Source: Leifsonia aquatica H1aii
GTDB taxonomy: Bacteria; Actinomycetota; Actinomycetes; Actinomycetales; Microbacteriaceae
Length of the DNA stretch: 64,000 nt
Direction of reading: 5' to 3'
Assembly: GCF_000633535.1 (NCBI RefSeq)
Contig: NZ_AYMR01000007.1
Location: forward strand, 372,001-436,000
Shown here piece by piece: positions 53,976 to 61,225 of the stretch. The first letter of the stretch is position 1. Each line of letters begins with the position of its first letter. The position numbers and the translations under genes are program-made. Under the pieces are notes generated by a model. That model was not told the origin of the DNA, searched no databases, and worked only from the letters and a program-made list of their open reading frames with translations.

Positions 53976-54941
53976 CTAGTCTAGGCCGGTTTCCGTGGAG
54001 GACCCTGCGACGCGCGCGGCGGGCGGAGTCTCCGACGTGGCCTGCGGGTGGTACTTCGCGAGCTGGAAGACGCCGTACATCGCCGCCGCGCCGGTCAGGG
54101 CGAACCCGACCATGGCCCACCACGGAGCTCCCGCGGCCTCATCGAGGACGACGATGCCGATGGTGACGGCGACGAGCGGATCGATCACGGTGAGACCGGC
54201 GATCACCAGGTCGGGCGGCCCGGACGAATAGGCGTTCTGCACGAAGTAGGCGCCGAGACCGGCAGCGGCCAGGAGGCCGACGATGCATGCCACCAGCAGC
54301 CAGTCCCACTCGCTGTTGGAGACCCGGTCGATGACGACCTTGGCGAGGGTGGCGACGAAACCGTAGAGGACGCCGGCGCCGACGATGTACATCAGGGCCT
54401 GGAAGCGGTGCCGCAGGAAGACGAACGCGGCGCCGAAGAGCAGCAGCACGACGGCGAGGATGATCAGGATGATGATCAGCGACTGGCTGGTGACCGGAAC
54501 GTCGCGGGCGAAGATCGCCGCGATCAGCACGAACGCGCCGACCCCGCCGACGCAGAAGCTGACGGCCACCACCGACCGGCGGTTCAACCGCACCCCGCTG
54601 ACCCGGGCGTTCAGGATGCTGGTGATGACCAGCCCCACGACGCCGAGCGGCTGCACCAGGATCAGCGGCGACAGCTTGAGACTGACCAGCTGGAAGACGA
54701 TCGCCAGTCCGAGCAGCAGCGTCCCGATCACCCAGGACGGGCGGGCGAGCAGCAGGCCGAGCTGGCGGAGGTTCAGCCCGGACGACGCGTCCGTGGTCTG
54801 GGACTCGACCTTCGCGACGCCGTGGTGCTGCAGCTGAGCCCCGATGGAGAGGAAGCACGCGCCGACCAGGGCGATGGGGATGCCGAGGAGCTGACTCGGC
54901 TGGTACGACAGCTCGAGCGCGTCCATCAGTTCCGTACCCAC
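53976..54941 (-). CDS. DMT-type membrane transporter (EamA/NIPA-like)
   Basis: 321 residues with about nine or ten hydrophobic segments. Features of the DMT superfamily: GIPIALVGACFLSIGAQLQHHG near residue 20, LSPLILVQPLGVVGLVITSILNARV near 90, and YGFVATLAKVVIDRV near 190. A member of the COG0697/NIPA-like group, substrate unknown. GTG at 54941 follows TAGGGT by 6 nt, a leaderless arrangement; a second possible start is ATG at 54926. It diverges from def, with only 40 bp between start codons. Confidence 0.8.
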   Translation of the reverse strand: MGTELMDALELSYQPSQLLGIPIALVGACFLSIGAQLQHHGVAKVESQTTDASSGLNLRQLGLLLARPSWVIGTLLLGLAIVFQLVSLKLSPLILVQPLGVVGLVITSILNARVSGVRLNRRSVVAVSFCVGGVGAFVLIAAIFARDVPVTSQSLIIILIILAVVLLLFGAAFVFLRHRFQALMYIVGAGVLYGFVATLAKVVIDRVSNSEWDWLLVACIVGLLAAAGLGAYFVQNAYSSGPPDLVIAGLTVIDPLVAVTIGIVVLDEAAGAPWWAMVGFALTGAAAMYGVFQLAKYHPQATSETPPAARVAGSSTETGLD

Positions 54942-54947
54942 CCCACG

Positions 54948-54953
54948 ACCCTA
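54948..54953 (-). promoter_or_regulatory. -10 hexamer TAGGGT, leaderless promoter (DMT gene)
   Basis: Minus-strand TAGGGT with 6 nt to the GTG at 54941. Confidence 0.5.
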
Positions 54954-54969
54954 CCCAACATGCAGCCGA

Positions 54970-54975
54970 TAGTCT
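54970..54975 (+). promoter_or_regulatory. -10 hexamer TAGTCT, leaderless promoter (def)
   Basis: TAGTCT with 6 nt to the ATG at 54982. Divergent -10 boxes are 16 bp apart. Confidence 0.5.
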
Positions 54976-54981
54976 TGCCGA

Positions 54982-55548
54982 ATGGCCGTCCTCCCCATCC
55001 GGATCACCGGTGACTCCACCCTGCACTCCCCCGCCGCCCCTGTCGAGACCGTCGACGACGAGCTCCGACAGCTCGTCGAGGACATGTTCGAGACGATGGA
55101 CGCGGCGCCCGGCGTCGGACTGGCCGGCCCGCAGGTCGGGGTCGCGCTGCGCCTGTTCGTGTTCGGCTGGACGGACGACGACGACATCCTCCACCGCGGC
55201 GTCGCCATCAACCCGGAGCTGTGGCAGAGCCCGCTCGCGATCGGCGAGCTGGACGAGGACGAGGAGTCGGAGGGCTGCCTGTCGTTCCCGGGCGAGCGTT
55301 TCCCGCTGCGCCGCGCCGACCGCGTCATCCTTCGTGCCACCGACCTGGACGGCGAGCCGTTCGAGATCGAGGCGGACGGATGGCTCGCGCGGATCTTCCA
55401 GCACGAGTACGACCACCTCGACGGCGTGCTCTACGTGGACCGGCTCGCCCACCCGCACGCCAAGGCCGCCGCGAAGGCCCAGCGCAAGAACAGCTGGGGC
55501 GTCCCGGGTCTGAGCTGGCTGCCGGGTCGCGACCACCTCGAGGACTGA
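54982..55548 (+). CDS. def: Peptide deformylase
   Basis: 188 residues. Removes the N-formyl group from nascent proteins. All three deformylase motifs are present: I, GVGLAGPQVG near 44-53; II, EGCLSFPG near 97; III, HEYDHLDG near 140, giving Cys and two His as metal ligands with Glu as the catalytic base. The C-terminus is longer than the minimal enzyme, with a Lys/Arg-rich tail (KAAAKAQRKNSWG) as in some actinobacterial Def proteins. ATG at 54982 fits a leaderless message. Confidence 0.95.
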   Translation: MAVLPIRITGDSTLHSPAAPVETVDDELRQLVEDMFETMDAAPGVGLAGPQVGVALRLFVFGWTDDDDILHRGVAINPELWQSPLAIGELDEDEESEGCLSFPGERFPLRRADRVILRATDLDGEPFEIEADGWLARIFQHEYDHLDGVLYVDRLAHPHAKAAAKAQRKNSWGVPGLSWLPGRDHLED

Positions 55549-55569
55549 CCTCGGGACGGCCCCGCCGCC

Positions 55570-56448
55570 TCAGCGGCGCAGGTCGACGCCGTGCACGCCG
55601 TTGTGGTGCCGCAGAGCGGGGAACACCACCGACAGTGTGAAGCCGACGCCCGGGACCGCCTTGGCGTTCAGGATGCCGCCGAACAGGGCAGCACGATCGC
55701 GCAGCTCGTTCAGTCCCGCGCCCTCGTAGTGCTCGGTCACCGCGCGCAGATCCTCCTCGATGGAGTAGGCCGTCGCCTGGTCGATTCCCTCGCGGTCCAG
55801 GCCCAGCCGGCGTGCGGCCGCACGGATGCCGTCGTCGTCGACGCTGACCTGGAGGCCCTCCCGGGTCCAGGCGAACGTCACGTTCACCCGCGTGCCCGGG
55901 CCGCCGTGCTTGAGCGCGTTCTCCAGACTCGTCTGCAGGATGCGGAAGACCGCCAGCTCGGCCCCCTGACGGAGAGCGAACGACTCGCCGGTCTCGGTGA
56001 AGGCGACCTCCACGCCGGCGTCGCGCATGATCCGGAAGAGGTCGCGGGCCGAGTGCAGGCGCGGCTGCGGTGCGGCGGCCTCCTCCCCCTCGCGGACCAC
56101 GTTCTGCAGGCGGCGGAGGTCGGCGAGGGCGTCGCGTGCGGTGGTCTCGAGGGCGGGCGTGGAGCGTGCGGCGGCCTCGGGATCGCTGGAGGCGGCGTAC
56201 CGGATCCCCTCCGCCTGGGCGACGATCCGGGTCACGGTCTGCACGGCCACATCCCCCAGCTCACCGGCGATCCGGAACCGACCCGACTGCTCGGCGAGTT
56301 CGAGCTCGCGGTCGATGCGGTCCCACTCCGATTCCTCGCGTGCGTCGCGCAGACGACGATGCCGACCGCGCTCGACGAGCCAGAGGGTCAGGAACGCGAG
56401 CGCCGCCAGCAGCAGCACGGCGCCGGCGCCCAGGGCGAGCGGAGTCAT
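55570..56448 (-). CDS. Histidine-kinase-like ATPase lacking the phosphoacceptor His
   Basis: 292 residues: one N-terminal transmembrane helix (residues about 7-25), a short cytoplasmic linker, a HisKA_3-like dimerisation region at about 58-80 and a C-terminal HATPase_c domain. The usual ELHD acceptor motif reads ELGD (Gly65), so no autophosphorylated His is seen; the ATP domain has the N-box TSLENALKHGG near 192 and VDDDGIRAAARRLG. No response regulator is adjacent in the same operon. It may be a sensor that works as a heterodimer, or an anti-sigma-like ATPase. ATG at 56448 has GGAAAGGA upstream. Confidence 0.7.
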   Translation of the reverse strand: MTPLALGAGAVLLLAALAFLTLWLVERGRHRRLRDAREESEWDRIDRELELAEQSGRFRIAGELGDVAVQTVTRIVAQAEGIRYAASSDPEAAARSTPALETTARDALADLRRLQNVVREGEEAAAPQPRLHSARDLFRIMRDAGVEVAFTETGESFALRQGAELAVFRILQTSLENALKHGGPGTRVNVTFAWTREGLQVSVDDDGIRAAARRLGLDREGIDQATAYSIEEDLRAVTEHYEGAGLNELRDRAALFGGILNAKAVPGVGFTLSVVFPALRHHNGVHGVDLRR

Positions 56449-56550
56449 GGGGTCCTTTCCTCGGCCGCCTCGCGCGGCCCGGACGATCCTATCCCGGGCC
56501 ACGAGACGGGGCGGGTGCCGCCTGGCACCCGCCCCGCCGCTCGGTCGCGT

Positions 56551-56889
56551 TCAGACGCCGTCGGAGCGGTTCGCCCGCAGCACCTCCAGACGCGCGCGGT
56601 ACTCGACCTCGTCGATGTCGCCGTTGGCGTAGCGCTGGGCGAGGGTCTGCTCGGCCGAGCGGGTGGCGGAGGCGTGCGGGCCCCAGCCCGGACCGCCGTA
56701 TCCGCCGAAGCCGCCCCGCATGGCGGCGGCGCGACGCCAGCGCCGACCGGCGAAGCCGAAGATCAGGACGAAGACGGCGATCCAGAAGATCGGGATGAGG
56801 ATCCACCACCAGCCGAACCCGAACCCGGGGCCGGCCCAGACGGTGCAGGGGGCGGCGGCCAGCGCGGCCGCGACGGAAGAGCTGAACAT
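56551..56889 (-). CDS. SHOCT-domain small membrane protein
   Basis: 112 residues. An N-terminal hydrophobic stretch (FGFGWWWILIPIFWIAVFVLIFGF, residues about 24-47) is followed by a Gly/Arg-rich loop, then the SHOCT motif AEQTLAQRYANGDIDEVEYRARLEVL at 79-104. SHOCT domains sit at protein ends and may mediate oligomerisation. ATG at 56889 is the likely start; the frame is open further upstream but without similarity. Function unknown. Confidence 0.75.
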   Translation of the reverse strand: MFSSSVAAALAAAPCTVWAGPGFGFGWWWILIPIFWIAVFVLIFGFAGRRWRRAAAMRGGFGGYGGPGWGPHASATRSAEQTLAQRYANGDIDEVEYRARLEVLRANRSDGV

Positions 56890-57104
56890 GGTGCGTCCAA
56901 TCGGTCGATACCGCCCGCGGCTCTCGCGGGCGATGACTCCAGACTCGTCGAGGTGGCGCTGCCGCGAATCCGCCGGCGGGAGTGACCTCGCCCGTCCCGG
57001 ATACTCCCCCGGGAGCACGCCGGCGACGCTCGGGAGCACGCCCACGGTCCCCGGGGGCTCGCCGGGACGGCGCGGCAGCACCGCCCGACCCCGGCGGCGC
57101 TGGC

Positions 57105-57767
57105 TCAGACCTGGCCGGGCCGCACGAGTCCGGTCTCGTAGGCCAGCACGACCAGGTGCACCCGATCCCGCGCGCCGAGCTTGGTGATGATGCGCGACAC
57201 ATGGGTCTTCGCCGTCAGGGGGCTCAGGTACAGCCGCTCGGCGATCTCCGCGTTGGTCAGCCCGTGACCCACGAGCGCGAGCACCTCCCGCTCCCGCTCG
57301 GTGAGCACGGCCAGCCGCTCCAGATCCGGTGTCGGCCCGAGGCCGCCCGCGACCCGGGAGAGCAGACGTCGGGTCGCGCCGGGCGAGAGCAGCGCGTCGC
57401 CCTCGGCGACAACCCGCACGGCGCGCAGCAGCTCGACCGGCTCGGTGTCCTTGACCAGGAATCCGCTCGCGCCGGCGACGATCGCCTGCGCCACGTACTC
57501 GTCGAGCTCGAACGTCGTCACGATGACGATGCGGGTGCCCGCGAGGGCCGGGTCCCCGACGATCTCGCCGGTGGCCCACAACCCGTCGCCGTCGGGCATC
57601 CGGATGTCCATCAGCACCACGTCGGGTCTGGTGCGCCGCGCGAGCTCCACCGCCTCGCGACCGGTGGCGGCCTCCCCGACGACCTCCAGCCCGTCCTCGG
57701 CGTCCAGCAGCGCTCGGAATCCGGCGCGGACCAGGTGCTGGTCGTCCGCCAGCAGCACGCGGATCAC
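57105..57767 (-). CDS. NarL/LiaR-type response regulator
   Basis: 220 residues. Receiver domain: VLLADDQHLVRAGFRALLDAE at the start, phosphoacceptor Asp in VVLMDIRMPDGDG near 54, Thr and Lys in VTTFELDEY and FLVKDTEP. The output domain is a LuxR helix-turn-helix: LTEREREVLALVGHGLTNAEIAERLYLSPLTAKTHVSRIITKL near 153-195. GTG at 57767 overlaps the kinase stop (GTGA), so the kinase and regulator are co-translated. Target genes unknown. Confidence 0.93.
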   Translation of the reverse strand: MIRVLLADDQHLVRAGFRALLDAEDGLEVVGEAATGREAVELARRTRPDVVLMDIRMPDGDGLWATGEIVGDPALAGTRIVIVTTFELDEYVAQAIVAGASGFLVKDTEPVELLRAVRVVAEGDALLSPGATRRLLSRVAGGLGPTPDLERLAVLTEREREVLALVGHGLTNAEIAERLYLSPLTAKTHVSRIITKLGARDRVHLVVLAYETGLVRPGQV

Positions 57768-58945
57768 GCGGCCTCCGCCGGTCGTGCGGGCAGGAGGGCC
57801 TCGACGGTCAGCCCGCCTCCCTCGGTCGGACGCGTGCTGAAACGGCCGCCGAGCAGTTCTGCGCGCTCCCGCATGCCGAGCAGCCCCTTGCCCTCGGTGA
57901 TCGCGTCGTCGGGGCGCCCACGCCCGTCGTCGGCGACGGTCAGGACGTACCAGCCGTCGCGCTCCGCGATGCGGATGTCCACGCGCCGCGCCTGGGCGTG
58001 CCTGCCGGTGTTGGTCAGCGACTCCTGCACGATCCGGTAGAGGGCGTGGCCGGTCGCGGCCGAGGCGCCGTGCGGCAGCCCGTTCTCGTAGCTGACGTCG
58101 AGTCCCGCGCGCCGATAGGTCTCGACCAGTACCGGGATCCGCGACAGGTCGGGTTCGGGTGAACGCTCCGCATAGCCGTCGGAACGCAGGAACCCCAGCA
58201 CGCCGCGCACCTCCTCGAGCGCCTGGCCGCTCGTCGCCTTGATGGCCTCCAGGCTCTCCCGCGCCTTGTCCGGCCGGGAGTCGAACAGGTGCAGCCCCAC
58301 CCCGGCCTGCACGCTGATCTGGGACAGCGAGTGCGCGAGCACGTCGTGCAGCTCGCGGGCGATGCGCAGACGCTCGGCCTCGGCCGCCGCCTCGCGACGA
58401 GCGGACAGAGCCCGCGACACCTCGCGGTACCGCTCGCGGCGATTGCGCAGAGCCTCCCCCACCCCGACCAGCAGGCAGAGGATCAGGGCGAGGATCAGCG
58501 GGCGGATCATCGACGTCGGCCGGTCGGTCAGCAGGAACGCCGCCAACGGAGCGGCGACGGCGAAACCGGCGAGGGTCCACCAGGCCCACACCCGCGCCCC
58601 GCGCACCACCGCCCCCACGACGGCGAACGCGAGCGGCAGCGCGGCGATCGGCGGCCCGGTGGTCAGTGCGAGCGCGGGCGTGACGAGCACGGCGACCGCG
58701 ACGACCACCGCACCCGGGTGCGCCCGTCCCACCGCCAGCAGGCCCGACGACAGGAGCGCGACGATCATCGCCGCCGCGGTGAGCGGATGCCCGGCGGCGT
58801 CGGCGAGAGCGAACAGGACGCCCGGCAGCTGCAGCAGCACGGCCACCACGACCGGGAACCAGCGCGACCCGCGCGGACGTCCTCGCTCGGCCCAGGCCGA
58901 CGCGCGCGCGTCCACGGAGGTCTCGTCGCGCGGGGGGAACGGCAT
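57764..58945 (-). CDS. NarL/LiaS-family sensor histidine kinase
   Basis: 393 residues. N-terminal about 40-170 carries four or five membrane helices with short loops; such kinases often sense envelope or membrane stress. HisKA_3 dimerisation helix: AERLRIARELHDVLAHSLSQISVQAG near 192, acceptor His in ELHD. HATPase_c: VQESLTNTGRHAQA, then DDGRGR and GLLGMRERAELLGG. Partner of the response regulator just downstream. ATG at 58945 follows TAGCAT by 6 nt, a leaderless start. Confidence 0.93.
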   Translation of the reverse strand: MPFPPRDETSVDARASAWAERGRPRGSRWFPVVVAVLLQLPGVLFALADAAGHPLTAAAMIVALLSSGLLAVGRAHPGAVVVAVAVLVTPALALTTGPPIAALPLAFAVVGAVVRGARVWAWWTLAGFAVAAPLAAFLLTDRPTSMIRPLILALILCLLVGVGEALRNRRERYREVSRALSARREAAAEAERLRIARELHDVLAHSLSQISVQAGVGLHLFDSRPDKARESLEAIKATSGQALEEVRGVLGFLRSDGYAERSPEPDLSRIPVLVETYRRAGLDVSYENGLPHGASAATGHALYRIVQESLTNTGRHAQARRVDIRIAERDGWYVLTVADDGRGRPDDAITEGKGLLGMRERAELLGGRFSTRPTEGGGLTVEALLPARPAEAA

Positions 58946-58951
58946 CCTCCC

Positions 58952-58957
58952 ATGCTA
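58952..58957 (-). promoter_or_regulatory. -10 hexamer TAGCAT, leaderless promoter
   Basis: Minus-strand TAGCAT with 6 nt to the ATG at 58945. Confidence 0.5.
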
Positions 58958-59096
58958 ATGAGCCGGAGAGCCGCGGGCGTGCGCCTGTGGGAGTCCGACG
59001 GGGACTCCCGGCTACTCCCCGGGGAGTAACGCTCCGGAGGCCCGCGTGCCGGGCGGTGCCGCGGATGTATTCCCTGCACGGCATGAAATGCGAAGA

Positions 59097-59135
59097 ATCC
59101 CGGTCACCCTGCCCTGCTGGGCGGGTGACCGGGAT
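59097..59135 (-). terminator. Hairpin terminator downstream of tRNA-Asn
   Basis: ATCCCGGTCACCC (59097-59109) pairs with GGGTGACCGGGAT (59123-59135), a 13-bp stem; the loop contains a further GCCC/GGGC pairing. On the minus strand it follows the tRNA and is trailed by a T-rich stretch. Confidence 0.7.
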
Positions 59136-59142
59136 CCGGTGG

Positions 59143-59215
59143 CTCCCCGACTTGGACTCGAACCAAGAACCTGCCGGTTAACAGCCGGCTGCTCTGCCAA
59201 TTGAGCTATCGAGGA
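59143..59215 (-). tRNA. tRNA-Asn (anticodon GTT)
   Basis: Acceptor TCCTCGA pairs with TCGGGGA, discriminator G; anticodon arm GCCGGCTGTTAACCGGC with anticodon GTT; T arm TTGGTTCGAGTCCAA. CCA is encoded next (59140-59142). Confidence 0.95.
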
Positions 59216-59302
59216 ATGCTTGATCAGCGAAGCTACCTTAGCAAGGAATCGGCCCCGGTATGAAATCGGGCCCGCATCTCGCGCGCGTCGCGTCCGGAAC
59301 CC

Positions 59303-60331
59303 TCAGTAGCCGACCTCCGGGTCCACCAGCCCCACGAAACGGCCGTCGCGGAGGAACGCCGCGACGTTCAGTCGCACCCGCTCCGCGAGCAGCGGGGCGA
59401 CCATCTCCGGGGTGTCCGCCTGGTGCGGCGTGATCAGGCAGTGCGGCTCGTCCCAGAGCGGGTGTCCGTCCGGCAGGGGCTCCGGGTCGGTTACGTCGAG
59501 ACCGGCCCCGGCGAGCCGGCCGTCGCGCAGCGCGGCGAGCAGGGCGTCCGTGTCGACCAGTCCCCCACGCGCGATGTTGACCAGGACGGCGCCGTCCTTC
59601 AAAGCGTCGAACTCCGGCGCGCCGAGCAGGTGCCGGGTGCCGCCCGTGAGCGCGGCGGCGACGACCACCACGTCGGCGTCGGGCAGCACCTCCTGGAGAC
59701 GGTCGCTCGTCACCGTCCGCTCGGCGCCCGCGACCACCTCGGGCGACCGGCGCACCACGGTGATGCGCGTGCCGAACGGTTCGAGCAGGCGGATGAGTTC
59801 GAGCGCGATCCCCCCGGCGCCGATGATCAGGACGTTCAGTCCGTACAGCGATCGTCCCTCCGGCTCGGTCGCCCAGCTGCGCGCGCGCACCCGGGTGGGG
59901 AGGACGCGCAGCAGTGCGAGGGTCAGCATGAGGGCGTGCTCGGCGACGGGCTGCGCGTAGGCGCCCTTCGCGCTGGTCCAGATCAAGCCCGGTCGGGACT
60001 CCGCCGCGATCGTGTGGGCGAAGGCGTCCACCCCGGCGAAGGGGAGCTGCACCCACCCGATCCCGGGGTGCGCCTCCAGCGCCGCGGCGAAGCCGTCGGG
60101 ATCGCGGTTGTCGAGCCAGACGAGTCCGCGGCTGCGCTCCGAGATGGGCTCGACGGTCCCGCCCGACGCCTCGACGGCGGCGACGAACGCCTGCTCGGCG
60201 CGTGGGAGCACTGCGATCGGGCCCGGCTCCGGCCGCTGCTCCGGCGGGATCGCCTCCGACTCGACGGCGAGCACCGCGCGGTGCTGGCCGATGCGGTTCC
60301 GGTCGGCGGGATCATTGCTCGGTACGGACAT
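59303..60331 (-). CDS. D-isomer-specific 2-hydroxyacid dehydrogenase family protein
   Basis: 342 residues. NAD-binding motif near residue 170: NVLIIGAGGIALELIRLLEPFG (third Gly replaced by Ala, as in some members). Catalytic residues: Arg in VNIARGGLVDTDALL near 246, an acidic residue in GLDVTDPEPLP, and His in ITPHQADTP near 302. It oxidises or reduces a D-2-hydroxy acid or related keto acid with NAD(P); the substrate is unknown. ATG at 60331. It is the last gene on the minus strand before tRNA-Asn and lies 36 bp downstream of the third ABC ATPase. Confidence 0.88.
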   Translation of the reverse strand: MSVPSNDPADRNRIGQHRAVLAVESEAIPPEQRPEPGPIAVLPRAEQAFVAAVEASGGTVEPISERSRGLVWLDNRDPDGFAAALEAHPGIGWVQLPFAGVDAFAHTIAAESRPGLIWTSAKGAYAQPVAEHALMLTLALLRVLPTRVRARSWATEPEGRSLYGLNVLIIGAGGIALELIRLLEPFGTRITVVRRSPEVVAGAERTVTSDRLQEVLPDADVVVVAAALTGGTRHLLGAPEFDALKDGAVLVNIARGGLVDTDALLAALRDGRLAGAGLDVTDPEPLPDGHPLWDEPHCLITPHQADTPEMVAPLLAERVRLNVAAFLRDGRFVGLVDPEVGY

Positions 60332-60367
60332 CTCGGGCTCCTCGGGGGTGGGACGGTCGGACGGAGG

Positions 60368-61216
60368 TCAGCCGGCGTTGCGCTGCGGGCGCCGCTCGGT
60401 GCGACGGGAGGTGGTGCCGAGCGCACGCGCGAGACCGGCGACGAAGGGGTGCGTGGGATCCGCCAGCACGTCCTCGATCGGACCGTAGCCGACCGCGCGA
60501 CCCGCCTGGAGCACCAGGCAGGCGTCCGTCGCCCGGCGCAGGACGGCGGGGTCGTGGCTGACGATGATCGCCGAGAAGTCGTCGTGGCCGCGCAGCTGGG
60601 CGAGCAGGTCGATCACGGCGTCGCGCACCGTGGCGTCGATCCCGGCGGTGGGCTCGTCGGCGACGAGCACCTGCGGTCCGAGCACCAGGGCGCGCGCCAG
60701 GGCGACGCGCTGACGCTGACCCGAACTGAGCTCGTACGGATACTTCGACAGCACGCTCAGCGGGAGGTGGACGGTGTCGAGGATCGTCGCCGCGCGCTCC
60801 CCGGCCGCGCGGCGGGAGTAGTGCTGGTCGCGCTCGAAGATCGGCAGGGTCACGTTGTCCTGCACCGTCAGCGACGGCTCGAGGCTGGCGGCGGCATCCT
60901 GCGGCAGGTAGCCGACATGGAAGGTGACTTCGGCGAGGTCGCGCTTGCGCGCCTTGCGCAGCGGGTGCCCGAGCACGGTCGCCTCTCCCCCGCTGATCCG
61001 CGGCCCGGGGTCCGCGGAGCGGGCCGGCAGGACGTGCCCGGCCAGGACCTCCGCGAGCGTGCTCTTGCCCGAGCCGGTCTCTCCGAGCACGCCGAGGATC
61101 TTCCCGGTCTCCAGCCGGAAGCTGATCCCGCGCAGGGCGACGCACGACGGGCTGACGCCCCGCGCGGGATACTCGACCGAGAGATCGCTGACGAGGACGG
61201 CGGGATCGGAACTCAC
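60368..61216 (-). CDS. ABC transporter ATPase (oligopeptide-type, third ATPase)
   Basis: 282 residues, single ATPase domain. Walker A GETGSGKST near 47, Q-loop GYLPQDAAASLEP, signature YELSSGQRQRVALARALV near 158 (LSSGQ rather than LSGGQ), Walker B VLVADEPTAGID, H-loop IVSHDPAV. Located 9 bp downstream of the dual ATPase gene in the same operon, so it could be an alternative or modulatory ATPase of the oligopeptide transporter, or serve another permease pair. GTG at 61216 is the start chosen. Confidence 0.85.
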   Translation of the reverse strand: MSSDPAVLVSDLSVEYPARGVSPSCVALRGISFRLETGKILGVLGETGSGKSTLAEVLAGHVLPARSADPGPRISGGEATVLGHPLRKARKRDLAEVTFHVGYLPQDAAASLEPSLTVQDNVTLPIFERDQHYSRRAAGERAATILDTVHLPLSVLSKYPYELSSGQRQRVALARALVLGPQVLVADEPTAGIDATVRDAVIDLLAQLRGHDDFSAIIVSHDPAVLRRATDACLVLQAGRAVGYGPIEDVLADPTHPFVAGLARALGTTSRRTERRPQRNAG

Positions 61217-61225
61217 ACCTCGACC

